Positions 47,901 to 59,289 of a stretch of DNA of 64,000 nucleotides are shown piece after piece (the stretch's first letter is position 1; the number at the start of each line of letters is the position of its first letter). Origin of the DNA: Gnetum montanum (Eukaryota > Streptophyta > Gnetopsida > Gnetales > Gnetaceae); contig MNCI01004531.1 in the NCBI GenBank assembly GCA_015680685.1, positions 52,699-116,698 of the forward strand, read 5' to 3'. The notes beneath the pieces were generated by a model. It was given only the letters and a program-made list of their open reading frames with translations. It searched no databases and was not told the DNA's origin. The translations under genes and the position numbers were made by a program.

Positions 47901-49004
47901 GCCCTTAGCCCTTTTTGTATTTTTTTTTGTACATTTTTGTTTTACACATTTCTTCAATATTTCTTATTTTTATTTTAGACCATCATTCATATTTTTACTA
48001 TTTCTTTGTTTGGTTGATTTACTTTCATTCATCATACAATAAGTACTCCTGATGGTGGATTGAATTATATACTATTGATTGCTAATGTTTGGTTTTTACC
48101 TCTGAATTATGATGCTGATATTATGATATGGTTCTTTTGATGAAACAGGCAATGAGTCCACATCATCCATTTATCCATTCAACTTTGTGGTCTCCCTTAG
48201 CTTAGAACTGTACAGTCCCTTTTTTTTTCTAATCAACTTCTTAATAAATTGGTGGCTTGGTATTTTTCAAACTAAAGGAAGGAATTAATGGTTGAAAAGG
48301 GTGTGACTTCAAGAGGATTCGATGCATTTGTGCTGGCCATTCTTTTGGATCCTTGGATGCTTTTTCTTGGGTTTTCTTCCATTCTGCCATTGATTAGATA
48401 TCAGGAAGCTAAGTGAATAAAAATAAGTCTTTGCATGGCGCGGTTCTCACGAAAAAAAGTGAGAATTCAAAGCACACCCCTTAGATGTAATAAAGAAATC
48501 TAGGCTACCAGCATTGGTTATGGAACTGGAAAGACATGTTACCCATGCTTGAAGGTTCCCTCTAACTAACGCCCTTTTTTGCTCTTGCTTCTCTATCTCA
48601 CTCTCCTTGGGATGGTGGTGACTCTTTGTGAAGGCATTTTTGTTTCTTTAAGAGGATGGATTGGCCAAGTGTATTGATGTGAGCTCACTAAGTATGGTTG
48701 GTTTGAGTCCAGATTTGGAACGAGTTCTACTCAGTCATATTAACGATGACATACACAAGGAACTTTACACAACTTTGCTCTTGGGATTCCATTCCATTTC
48801 TACTCTCCATCTTTCTTTCCATTTTCCACCTCATTTTTGGTTTTATAATTAGTCCATATCTTGGTTGATGCATTGTTTTTCCTTGGTAAATTCTTATGGG
48901 TAAGTTTTTAACTCTTGCTTCCAAAGGACATTCCTAGAGCCTATAGACTCTTTGGTTTGTAGGTTTGTCAAGGCATAAAGGGCATGAGCTTGCTTTGGGG
49001 AGGA
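47900..49004. other. 3' untranslated region of element C
   Basis: T-rich non-coding sequence after integrase. From about 48510 to 49004 it matches element A 1-470 (gttccctctaactaa, ggatggtggtg, cattccattcc, gaggatcca). The match then stops abruptly at the U3 deletion. No ORF is supported. Confidence 0.6.
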
Positions 49005-49732
49005 TCCAATAAGAGGCGAGCACACTTGGTTTGCATAGTCAGTCTTAGTCCCTTGCCCAAAATCTTGTCTTTTCTCCCTCTCACAGTTAGAATTATTTTT
49101 GTGTGCTCGTAGTAGGAGTCATAAAGTGAATAGATCTTTATTCAAGGATTGTGTACCTGAGCACACCTTATGTACAGCAATAAAGATGAACGTTGTGATA
49201 AACCTTGTAGCATTCAGAATAGATTAATTAATGTTAATTACTATTACTTAATGTTTTCCTTAGTTAATTAATGATTCTCTCTCACCCTACAACTCTCCTA
49301 AGTAAGCACACACAATACGATCACTTCAAGCATGCATGTAACACTTGGTAACATAGTAATAATTAGCGTTTGGTAATCCCAGTAGTGTTGCACTAGTTCA
49401 AGATGTGTACAGCCAGTGATAATGGATACTAGTGTTAAGATCAATTAGAGCCTAATTAATAAGTAGTCAAATTAAATTACTTACTTAGTTATCTCTCTCC
49501 TCCCTTATTAGTAGTAGGACAGAAAAACATAAAAAGGTATAAAAATCATATGCCTCAACTTTACTTAACACATACAATTGTGACATACAAGTAAGCTTGG
49601 GAAGAAAATGATTAATCAACCCATTCTTGTTCCATAAAGGCACATAAGCACTTAGTCCTTGGAATTTGACCGGATCATGCATGGACGCTCGTATTCGTAT
49701 GGTTGAGTGTAGGGATACCTCACTACTCATCA
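49005..49732 (+). repeat. LTR shared by elements C and H, U3 deleted
   Basis: It starts within the R side (aataagaggcg, corresponding to A at about 1145) and ends CTCATCA. The GATATC cluster and TATA box are missing. The poly(A) hairpin is intact (49134-49142 with 49179-49187). On its right is H leader sequence without a primer site. Confidence 0.75.
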
Positions 49733-49828
49733 AACACCAACTTCAAAATCATTCTCATGATAAATATAATCACATAAGCACACTAATTATCTTATTTTTA
49801 TTGCAAAATGTCTTCTTCTCACATGCGC
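49733..49828 (+). mobile_element. Element H, left part: leader and gag start
   Basis: This matches the G leader just before gag (G 60335-60390: cattctcaa, tacactaat, ttgcaaaatg). The gag ATG is at 49808. The primer-site region present in G (about 85 bases) is missing here. The gag frame is broken after seven codons by element F and resumes at 58291. Confidence 0.65.
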
Positions 49829-50334
49829 TATAACATCCCATTCTCAAATGTTGTAAAAATACAATCACTTAATTTATCACATTCATCAGTTTCTTAGATA
49901 ATATAATGCAAAAATCATAAATACTTAATAAATAAATTAACTAGTAAATAAATAATTGATACTATGGAATAAAAATGGAAAAAAAAAATTTTATTAATAA
50001 AAGAGAGTATTGTAACACCCCCTGGGTTATCTTCCTATGCCACTTAAGCCTTAGAGGCAATCTGGCACTATCACCATGGTTAGGTTATCCTACTAAAGGG
50101 ATGATTAGTCCCTTCTTTTTCTACTTCACCCAACTCCTGTCACTTGCCTATCCCAACTCTACAACTTAATGCCAACACGACCTCTAAACCCAGCCTTAAA
50201 GGGCATAGGTCAAACCCTTTTCCAAGGGATACATGAATAATCGTAACTTCTCATAATGAGGTTCCCCTTCATTTTAAGGTTAATTACATTGTTTACAATT
50301 ATTTTTGTGCTTTAATAATGGATGGGATGTTGCA
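49829..50334 (-). repeat. 3' LTR of element F
   Basis: It begins tataacatccc and ends ggatgttgca in + coordinates. It is colinear with 57676-58290 (cacttaatttatcacattcat, tatgccacttaagcctta, gttccccttcattt). Confidence 0.88.
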
Positions 50335-50499
50335 ATCTACCCCCCTTAAACATCTAGCTCATCCTCAAGTGCTTCCTCTATATCCAGTTGCTCAACTGCT
50401 ACTTCATCATTATGCTCCTCAACTTCAATTCCTTTATTTTTCTCATTATCATCTATACAAATAGAAGATCAAAAATTATAAAACATAATTTATTACATC

Positions 50500-50880
50500 T
50501 ATAATAAACATAATTTATCATTCAATATCATGATGATCAAAAATTTGGGGATATGTATTAAAAACAAACTCCCTGTTTTCCCAAGTCTACTAATTGCAAT
50601 TTGACCATTGAATAAGCATTTTGCTAATAGTTTTATTTTGTAATTTCTTGGTTTTTTTGTTCTTAATTACAATGGGTTTAACTTCAAAGCTAGCATTGGA
50701 TTGCAATGGCAAAGTATTCCAATCCAACACATATGGTACATCATTTTCATGAAATTTCTTTAGCAAGCTTACATGGAAAACTAAATGAATTTTTAAGGTT
50801 GTTGGAAAATTTATCCGATATGCTACTTCACCAATTCTTTCAAAGATTTCAAAAGGTCCACAATATCTAGGTGCCAATTT
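50500..50880 (-). pseudogene. Integrase C-terminus and chromodomain of element F
   Basis: The frame from 50877 reads APRYCGPFEIFERIGEVAY, then IHLVFHVSLLKKFH, the GPY/F part of chromovirus integrases. It is followed by a chromodomain (KTKKLQNKTISKMLIQW, then after two stops TWENREF and NTYPQIF) reaching about 50510. Chromodomains steer integration through histone marks. The two stops within the domain disable it. Confidence 0.8.
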
Positions 50881-51129
50881 AGTATATTTTCCAAGTTTAG
50901 GAGAACTTTTGGTAGGTTTTACTCTCAGTAGTACTTGATCTCCTACTTAGAATTATTTTTTAATTCTATGTTAATCTACATATCCTTTATATTTATCTTG
51001 GACAACTTACAAATTATTTTAACTCTTATGACAATGTTTTTGATTATTTTCATTTCTTCCTCCTTCCATTTTGTTCTTAAGGTTGGATCTACCTAGGTTA
51101 GTGGTATACAAAAATTACGTCCATACACT

Positions 51130-51825
51130 ACTTTAAATAGTGCTCAATGTATGGAACCTTGATAATTGTTATTATAGGAAAATTTTGCAAGGTGTAAATA
51201 ATTCTCCCACATTTTTGGTCTACTCCCAACATAGCTTCATAAGATATCTTCTAATATTCTATTCACACATTCGATTTTCCCATTAGTCTCAAGATGGTAA
51301 GCTATGCTAAATTTCAATTGGATTCCAAACTCTCTAAAGAATTTTTTCCAGAATTTGGATATGAACTTGGGATCTTGGTCCAAGTGATAGATTTTGGACA
51401 ACCATGCAATTGAAATACTTCACATACGAATTTTTGGGCTACTTCTTCTACTGTGTCTGTAGATTTCAAAGCTATAAAATGTGTCATCTTTGATAGATGA
51501 TCAACCATTATCAAAATTGAGTCATTTCCCTTTTTGGTTATTGGAAATCCCACAATGAAATCTATGGTGGCATTTTCCCATTTCTAGGTTTGGACTTCCA
51601 TAGGCTGTAATAACTCATTGGGTTTTCTCTATTTAGCTTTTATTCTTTGGCATGTTGTACAATTTTTAATGGATGAAGATACATCATTCTTCATTCTAGA
51701 CCAAAAATAAGATTTGTGTATCATCATATAAGTCTTAATATAACCTGGGTGTCCTATATATGGTACTTCATGTGCTTCACATAATAACCTTAGTCTCCAG
51801 TTTCCTTCTAGTATGCACACTCTTT
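51130..51825 (-). pseudogene. Integrase core of element F
   Basis: The frame 51820-51629 gives AHEVPYIGHPGYIKTY, KSYFWSRMKNDV and CTTCQRIKAK, the complete HHCC zinc-binding part. The frame 51553-51314 gives GFPITKKGNDSILIMVDHLSKMTHF with the first catalytic Asp nearby. The rest of the core is out of frame. Confidence 0.82.
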
Positions 51826-52079
51826 GTCATTTCATTAATAAACCATTAGAGGTAAGTTGATATCAAGGCTCAAAGGAAATATTGGTTAAAATATTCTTAA
51901 AATAAGGATCTTCTTTTATTTTTTCCTTCATTTCTTCTTCCATAAGGATCATTACCACACCTATCATTAAGTTCTACATTCGACTAAGGGCATCGGCTAC
52001 TGCATTTTTCTTACTAAGAATATATTTGATTTCAAAAACATATTCAACCAATAATTCTACCCACTTCCTTTAATGAGTA

Positions 52080-52470
52080 TTCAAAATTTGCTGTCTCTAC
52101 AAATATTCTAAACTTTTATGATTTTTTTTAGTACAAACCTTTTTCCATAAGAATAATATCTCCAAACTTTCAAAGCATGAAAAATTGCTAGCAATTCTAA
52201 AGCATGGGTTGAGTAATTTACCTCAACTTCTCATAATTTACGAGATTCATAACATACCACTTTATCTTCTTATGAAATAAATACATTGATTCCTATTCCA
52301 CAGGCATTTTTGAATACTTCAAATGATAATTCTTCATCCAGAATTATCAATATAGATGCTATTGTGAGTAGCATCTTTAATCTAAGAAAAGCTTCCTTGC
52401 ATTTTTCATCAAACTTAAATACATGTTTTTCTTGCAAAAGGCTAGTCAATAGTGCTACCAAGGTAGAATA
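52080..52470 (-). pseudogene. RNase H of element F
   Basis: The frame 52461-52270 gives FDEKCKEAFLRLKMLLT, then FEVFKNACGIGI, the start of the gypsy RNase H. Downstream wording on the minus strand continues with stops. It directly follows RT. Confidence 0.7.
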
Positions 52471-52559
52471 ATCTTTAATGAAATGTTGATAAAAACTAGC
52501 TAAACCTAAGAAGCTATGAATTGCTGTAACATCTTTTAATTCAAGCTAATCCCATATCA

Positions 52560-53370
52560 CAGTATTTTTGCTTAATCTACTTGTAATCCTTTCTTAAAAA
52601 CTATATGACCTAAGTACAAAGCTTCTTCCTTAAAGAGTTCACATTTACTCAATTTAGCTTTTAGCTTATGCTCTTTAAGAATTTCCATTGTAATTTTCAA
52701 ATGTTTAACATGTTCTTCTCTTGACTTAGAATCAACCAATATATCATCCATAAATACTATAACAAACTAATCAAGATATTCACAAAAAAATATTATTCAT
52801 TAATGCCATGAATGTTCCAAGTACATTAGTTAATCCAAATGGCATCACAACAAATTTGTATAATTCACACTTGGTTCTAAAAGTAGTTTTCTCAATATCT
52901 TTATCCTTGATCCTTATTTCATGATAACCTGATTTTAAATCAATCTTTGAAAAGTAACATGCACCTGTAAGTTGATCAAACAAATCATCAATCCTAGGCA
53001 AAGGATAAGTATTTTTAATCATCACTTTATTCAATGCTCTATAATCAATGCATAATCTTAGGGTACCCTCTTTATTTTTAACGAATAAGATTGGTGCACC
53101 CCAAGATGATACACTAGGTCAAATTTTTCCTTCTTCCAATAATTGATCTAATTGTACTTTTAATTCTCTTAATTCAAAAGTAGAAAATATATAAGGGGCT
53201 TTTGAAATAAGTTTTGTACTAGAAAAAATATTAATAGTATGCTCAATAGTTCCTTTTGAAGGTAGTTCTCTCATTTCACCAAATACTAAATCTTTATATT
53301 CATCAAGTTCTTTTGGAATCTCAATACCTAAAGATCTTTGAGGTTTGGTAACCTTGGAAACCAACATCGT
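52560..53370 (-). pseudogene. Reverse transcriptase of element F
   Basis: The frame 53367-53119 is the pre-RT linker (FGEMRELPSKGTIEHTI). The frame 53034-52780 has [39 protein letters not shown] and [12 protein letters not shown] is readable at 52743-52754 after a frame change. It is a typical chromovirus RT. Confidence 0.88.
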
Positions 53371-53559
53371 AGCATCCTTTTGGACTAATCTTTTGGCTTA
53401 CTTAATGGTTATCATATGAATTTTCCTTGTTGTTCCTACTCCCCTTAGAACCTTGACTCCATCAGTGGTTGGGACTTCTAAAATACAAGTTCCAATGTAG
53501 GCAGTAATATCAAATTTTTGCAAGAAAGACATTCTTAAAATTGCATCAACATTTCCTAC

Positions 53560-53760
53560 TTAAAATTCAAAGAATTCATCAATGAAATGCATATTTTGCA
53601 AAGTAAAATGAATTTCTCCATACCTAGTATGCTTGCTCACAATCATTCCATGTACCAATTTTATCTTAATAATTTTCTTGGAAGGCAAACTTAATTTCAA
53701 TAAATTAATTAACTTTGGAGAAATAAAGTTATCATTGGCACCACTATCAATCAAAAATTT
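53560..53760 (-). pseudogene. Aspartic protease of element F
   Basis: The 64-codon frame begins MIDSGANDNFIS, with the DSG active site intact, and continues with a flap-like KLVHGMIV. It lies between gag and RT. Confidence 0.8.
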
Positions 53761-53939
53761 AATTTGTTTACCTTTAATTGAACCTTCAAAAATTAGTAAA
53801 GCAAATTAAAATTTATGCAAACCTAATTTAGTTGATGCACATATCTTCTTCACAACTATGGTGGTGGTTGGAATTTTTCCTTTGTTCATGTTTAGGTTGG
53901 GTTTTTGACTGTTCATTTGATTGGTCCTTTGTACTTTTG

Positions 53940-55049
53940 TTTGTAATTTTGAACAACCTCATTTGAACTGATCTTTACCACAAAAAAAACATCTTAATCC
54001 TGATTGAGCTCTGTTAGTTGGTGTTTCCTCCACTATTGCTTATGGAAAGGTAGTTTATCAAAGAGCTACTTGTCAAAGGGTAGCTTGTATCTAATTTGAT
54101 TCCTCATAATCCTTAGTAATTCTATATGCTTCATCAATGGTTTGAGGATTATCAGGTTGTTTTTGGGGATGCATCTGAGCATGTAGTCCATCAATAAATT
54201 TTGAAGCTAATTCTCCCTCATCCTGGTAACTTAAATACCAAGAAAGATCACATAATTCCTTATAGTAATCTTCTACGAATCGCCTTTTCAATCTTAAGGA
54301 ATCGAATCTCATTTTGCAATCTTTCAAGAAAGAATTGAATATGAATTTTTGTTTAAAGTCTCGACAAAAATTAAGCCAATTTGTAATCAAACCTTAAGAT
54401 CTTAGTCCATTTCACCATGTTGCCACAAGTCATCTTAAATACAAGGAGATAACTTCTAAACATTCCTAGCTTGACAAATTCAACATATTGAAGTAGTTTT
54501 TCATTATATCAAGCCAATCCTTTGCCTTAGAACTAGATCCAAGGGATCCATCATAACGATCTAATTTTACTTTCTTGGCATGAACTTCTGTTAATGATTC
54601 TCTAAGTGGATTAAGCTAGTTCCCATATCCCTCACCTTTGGTTTACTCTATGGCCTAAAGGACGGATTTTGATATCTTCTTGACCAATAGATGGGGGTTG
54701 TTTTTGTTGTGAATCCCTAGGGGAAAGTTTATCTTGATCTTGATTTTGATCACTAGGTGGAACGTGGGTAGGATTTGAAGGCTGAGTGAGATGGTTGGTT
54801 AATGGCTTAATGGAGTCTACAAAAAAATCCATCTTTCCTTGTACATCTAATCATTTATCCTCTAAACTTTGGGATAATTTCCTAATTTTCTCAAACATAT
54901 TTTGCATTTCCATCCTAAATCCCTGATTTGACTGACGAAGCTCTCCTTGAAGATCCCTAATCTCATTAATCTAATCTTTAAGGGCATTCATCTAGTCATT
55001 GACTTGAGCATCCATTTCTCTCTAATTTATTCTTTGGGTTTTAGACATT
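53940..55049 (-). pseudogene. Gag of element F
   Basis: The likely start is the ATG at 55049-55047 (MSKTQRIN). A coiled-coil-like stretch follows to 54840, then a P/Q-rich part (54832-54632), the capsid part 54390-54091 (NWLNFCRDFKQKF, FDSLRLKRRFVEDYYKELC) and a decayed zinc knuckle near 53952-53990 (CFFCGKDQFK with a stop). Several TAG/TAA codons interrupt it. Confidence 0.75.
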
Positions 55050-55629
55050 AGTAAGTTGAAAAAATCAGGTATGTTGATAATCCTTAGCTTCTATGACCCT
55101 TTTTATGGGTCTCAAAATAGTTAATCACTTGCAGAAGAAGTTGAAACTGCCATGGGTTTCTTATCACGTACTAAATCTTAATTGTTTTTGGGACCTTAAA
55201 CAATGGATTAAAATGCAAGTTTTATATAATTTGAAAGCTAAATATAATAGTTTCATTGAGTCTAGAAGGTTAAAATGTGTTGGAATCGATTTTTATTTAG
55301 TTGAAAATGAACTCCAAATTTAAAAGTTATAGAGATTTTAAATAAAAAAATTCACACAATTTTCAAGACTTTTTGAGAGGCCACTCATCCCAATTCTATC
55401 CAAAATAAGCATGCTTAATGATGAAGTTTCTATCCCCATTGTTACAAAGGTTCCACTTTTAAATTTTTAAAAATATTTGTGTACATTTTTAATTTAAATT
55501 GATAATTAATGATGAAAATTTTTAAATTTTTTCCATCAACTAATAGGAAACTTGAAATTCCCATCAATTTTTGGGAAATTTTGAATTTTCCATCTATCGA
55601 CAAAGAATTTTCATTGTGTGGAATGACAA

Positions 55630-55765
55630 CCCATTTCAAGGCCCATGTAGCCCATCTCAAAACCCATGTAGCCCTCTTATGGATCCACGTGGCCCATCAC
55701 TAGGCTTGCGTGGCCCCTTGACTGGGCTTATGTGACTTCTACACATGCTTGGTGATGTTTGAAGA
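55630..55765. repeat. First 22-bp minisatellite (gcccatgtagcc type)
   Basis: About five units of 21-22 bp with the core ccatgtagcccat / ccacgtggcccat / ttgcgtggcccc follow one another. On the + strand they translate to the repeated wording AHVAHLKTHVALLWIHVAH, a by-product of the repeat. Confidence 0.65.
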
Positions 55766-56050
55766 GGTAATTTCTAGCGACGTCTAGAGAGGTAGTTTTT
55801 AGTGGCTTGGGAGGTGGCTTCTAGCAGTGCAAGAAACAATTTCTGGAAACATGAGAGGCAGTTCTTGGCAGTATAGGAGGTAGTTTCTAATAGTGTAGGA
55901 GGTGATTTTTAGCAACGCAAAAGGCAATTTCTATCAACATAAGAAGAAATTTTTGGTAGCATGGGAGACAATTCCTAGCAGTACGAGAGGTAGTTTTTGA
56001 TAGCGTAGGAGGTGATTTTTAGTAGCGCAAAAGACTATTTCTAGCGGCAA
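55765..56050. repeat. Second 22-bp minisatellite (aggtagtttctagcagc type)
   Basis: About 13 units of 22 bp. Examples are aggtagtttctaatagtg.. then aggtgatttttagcaacg.. then aggcaatttctatcaac... Successive triplets recur five units later (aggtagtttttgatagcg, aggtgatttttagtagcg, agactatttctagcggc), so there is a higher-order period of about 110 bp. The 22-bp length is not a multiple of three, and the array is not coding. Confidence 0.8.
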
Positions 56051-57477
56051 ATGTAGGGCACTACATAGCAACAGGTGGAAAGACAGTGGTAGCTAGTATA
56101 GAAGCAAATGTGCAGCAACGAGTACTAGGCATGCAATTTTTGAGTAAGATTATGGATGCCAAGAAAGGTTAGTTGGCTTTACAACATTCTCAGGAAAAAA
56201 TAAATGAGGCATTTTTTGTGTTTATTATTTTCTTGTTTTTTATTATTTTTTCATTTTATGAATTTTATTTTTTTATCTAGGCTACAAAATGAATTGATTC
56301 AAAGTGCTTAGGTTGGAGCTACACATGCTAAAGAAGTTCAAGTTAGTTTGACCTTTGGTACAGTTCAACCACAAGAACAGATTACACTTTCTACTTCCAA
56401 GGTATATATTTAAATATAATAATTTAGTTTAATGCCTCATTTATTTTTCTAATAAACTTATTTTTGTAGAGGCAATATGGACAAATTTCTAGTGGTCTAG
56501 TAGTTATAAGACAACAAGCCCAACAACAAGCTCAACAACAACCCCAACAAACTCAACAAAGTATAAGATAGCATAAAGGAAAACAACCAAAGATAAGTTT
56601 TAATTATTTAAAGGTTTGAATACTTTTCTCTTTCCTTGATTTTGATCCTTTATGTTGCAGAGGTTTATGGAGTAGCACTACTTTATCCAAGAGATTGGTA
56701 GAGATGATGTAGGCACCACTTCTGAACAAACTCACATTCTTTCATCTAGATCACTAGGCATGCCTTCTTTTTCTATGACACCTATAATAGGTTCCTTTCC
56801 ACAAGTAATACTAACACCAATTCCTAAGTCTATTTCAATGGTTCCTTCTTTCTCTATCTTCAATTTTTCTTATTTGATGGGATGGATAGTGACAGCTGTT
56901 GAACAAGAACTTGTGCTTCTTCGATGTATTAGTCAAAGAATTTTTGATAATAAATCATGTTTTGTTTGTGAGGGTGTTTACCACTTATGGGAGTCTCAAT
57001 CATACAACTTCAAGGTAGAATATGATTTAGTACAAGCTAGAGTTCCATCATCTTTGCATCCAATTTCTGAGGATGCTCTGAATGTTGTTAAAGATCTAGA
57101 GCAACTCTTAGGAGAATTGAAAAGTGCAACATGCTTTACTCACCACCTAGAGACTCGTGAATGGTTCCTCTAAATTGATAGTGATTGGTTTTATGGTAAA
57201 TAATTTTTTTATTCTTTACTCTTCCCTTTTTCTTAATTTGTTCATAACTCATAATTTACTCTTGTTTATGTAGAAGAAAGAAATAGAATGGCAAAAGAAC
57301 ATGGATGATCAATCGGTTCAAATAGATATGCTAAAGATTCAACTTAAGAGAAAGGAGGAATCAGTAGCTATAGCAAGATGTGCGACCCAGTACATCAAAC
57401 AGTTGTGTGATAGATTGGCCGGAGGTAAGATAGTGCTTAGCAAGAAGGATGCCACTAATGAAGGGAAACACAATTGA
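56024..57477 (+). pseudogene. Antisense, intron-containing gene relic inside element F
   Basis: On the + strand, opposite to F, five exon-like blocks are visible. They lie at about 56024-56167 (or further), 56281-56401, 56470-56613, 56661-57195 and 57274-57477, each gap bounded by GT..AG with T-rich acceptors. Exons 2, 3 and 4 join in one frame (phase 0 at both joins), and exon 5 ends at TGA 57475-57477. The product would be Q-rich (QQAQQQAQQQPQQTQQ in exon 3), then a domain with ELVLLRCISQRIFDNKSCFV and NFKVEYDLVQARVP, then a coiled-coil-like C-terminus (QIDMLKIQLKRKEES). Four in-frame stops (three TAG, one TAA) and a phase mismatch at the exon 1/2 and 4/5 borders show decay. The putative third intron is only 47 nt. 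I do not recognise the family. Confidence 0.65.
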
Positions 57478-57662
57478 AGATAGTCATAGATCTTCTTGAC
57501 TTGTTCGGTTGCAACAAATGATCACTGTTATTTTCTTTACATCTTTCTTGTCTTTTTCCTTTTTTGTATTCTACTTGGATGTACTTCCTCTTACTCTATT
57601 ACAAAATAAAAATAAAATAAAATAATATTCTTCTTCCATTTTAGCTCCTAAACCATGGTTTG

Positions 57663-57674
57663 CTGTAATACCAA
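57663..57674 (-). other. Primer binding site of element F (initiator Met-tRNA type)
   Basis: Next to the 5' LTR the minus strand reads TGGTATTACAGC, ten of twelve bases matching the usual TGGTATCAGAGC of Met-tRNA-primed plant elements. Confidence 0.6.
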
Positions 57675-57675
57675 A

Positions 57676-58290
57676 TGTGACATCTCGTTTTCAGATGTCA
57701 TAAAAATATGATCACTTAATTTATCACATTCATAATTTTCTTAAATAATATAGTTAAAACATCATAAATACTTAATAAATGAATTAAATGGTAAATAAAT
57801 AATAGGTATTGTGGAATAAAAAAAGAAAAATAGAAAATTTTTATTAATAGGAGAGAGTACTATAATGTCCTCTAGGTTATCTTCCTATGCCACTTAAGCC
57901 TTAGAGGCAATCCGACATTGCCACCATGGTTAGGCTATCTTGTCAAAGGGGTGATCAATCCCTTCTTTTCCCACTTTACTTGGCTCTCGTCACTTGCCTA
58001 TCCTAGCTCTGCAACTCCATGCCAGCATGACCTCTAAACCTAGCCTTAAATGGCATATTTCAAACCATTTCCTAAGGGATACATGAATAATTATAACTCC
58101 TCATAACAAGGTTCCCCTTCATTTGAAGGNTCATGACCTCTAAACCTAGCCTTAAATGGCATATTTCAAACCATTTCCTAAGGGATACATGAATAATTAT
58201 AACTCCTCATAACAAGGTTCCCCTTCATTTGAAGGTTAATTGCATTATTTACAATTGTTTCCTCCCTTTAACAAGGGAGAAGACATTATA
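57676..58290 (-). repeat. 5' LTR of element F (contains an assembly duplication)
   Basis: It begins tgtgacatctcg and ends gacattata in + coordinates, parallel to 49829-50334. It is about 109 bases longer, nearly all of it from the duplicated 104-base block around the N at 58130. Confidence 0.82.
58026..58235. repeat. Exact 104-bp direct duplication around an N (likely assembly join)
   Basis: Bases 58026-58129 recur exactly at 58132-58235, with a single N at 58130. The sister LTR at 49829-50334 has only one copy of this block, which supports an assembly artefact. Confidence 0.88.
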
Positions 58291-59289
58291 GGTGCCATGA
58301 TACTAAATTTTTAGTCCCTTAAGAATGCAAGGTGACATATACTCATCTAGATGAATATGTGCCAAACTTCATCTTCATCCTACATCAAGATGAACAACTA
58401 CAATGGCATGATATGGAAGGCAACATTGTAATGCTTCTCGATCGATCTGTGCCTGGGATGCTACTTCAAACTCTTAGGAGGTTGGGCATCTAAGATCTTC
58501 AATAGGAGTATGTTGTGCATGATTATGACTACTAGGACTACCATCCCACTGAAACACAATGTAGAAGAGATTGATACCAGAAGAAGCACCATGAGTTTGT
58601 GAAGAGAAAATGGTTCAATAATCCCTTGTTCCTACTTAACCAAAACAACAATGAGGATGGTCCCTCTAAGGATTCTCAACATAAATATTCTCAACCATTT
58701 GTTATTGGTGATGGAGCTATGGACCTGAATCTACAATCCACTATCAACAATCCAGGTTTAGGTAAATATCGCAATCAAGGTAGGGGCTCAAACAAGCATC
58801 AAGATGAAAAGAAAACTAATGAATGTGTTATGATAACTGAAGGGGAATTAGCAGACACCATGGTGGTGGTGGTCCTCCTCCCTCTTTGTCCTCTTCATCT
58901 ACAGCTTTTTCCTCTTCCTCTTCTAGTTCTGACAAATGTTGCAAAAAGCACAATCACGGTGGAGGTGAATAGTGGGACAATAATGATGATCACCAAGCCC
59001 ACCATGAATGAAGGGGTAACAAAGAACATTAGTCGTAACAAAAAAATAATGATGATGATGATCCTTTGCTATCAACTTAAATCATGCTAGATATTGTAGA
59101 GGCCATAAAAATTCCAACCAAACATGTAAAAGATAGTTGGATCAAACAACTTGATATGAACAATAGTCCCATATTTGAGGAGGGATATAACTCTAATCCA
59201 CAAACACAACTTCAAGCTTTTCATGATTTTTGTGCCTTACAAAATATTGAAAATGATTGGTAAAAATTAAAGTTATTTTCTAGGACACT
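58291..59289 (+). mobile_element. Element H, right part: gag fragment
   Basis: Resumes the gag begun at 49808: YTHLDEYVPNFIFILHQDEQL (58335-58400), KKHHEFVKRKW and NPLFLLNQ (58580-58640), a 163-codon frame 58599-59090 that drifts out of frame, and the capsid start (about 59200-59289). It stops where the LTR of G begins at 59290. It closely parallels G gag (60378-61390). Confidence 0.8.

Larger units (their letters stand above)
42150..49732 (+). mobile_element. Element C: 5'-truncated Athila/Tat-like gypsy element
   Basis: The + strand carries the middle of gag, zinc knuckle, protease, RT, RNase H, integrase, a 1.3-kb 3' region and an LTR ending CTCATCA at 49732. The 5' LTR, primer site and gag N-terminus are absent; sequence changes to element E near 42150. 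The LTR (49005-49732) lacks its U3 and TATA. C is the most complete pol of its family here and retains FMDD. The LTR is also directly followed by another copy's leader (H). Confidence 0.88.
49829..58290 (-). mobile_element. Element F: chromovirus (gypsy with chromodomain)
   Basis: LTRs lie at 57676-58290 (5', including an assembly duplication of about 106 bases) and 49829-50334 (3'). A Met-tRNA-like primer site is at about 57663-57674 and a polypurine tract (minus strand AAGGGGGGTAGAT) at 50335-50347. Order on the minus strand: gag, protease, RT, RNase H, integrase, chromodomain. Between primer site and gag are 2.6 kb with two minisatellites and an antisense gene-like region. It splits element H in its gag start; the target duplication is not clear (tgcgc against ggtgc). 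Confidence 0.88.

Noticed and set aside
49824-58295. Target duplication for element F (tgcgc / ggtgc)
   Set aside because: Only three of five bases match, including a transversion; the LTR ends are also uncertain by a few bases.
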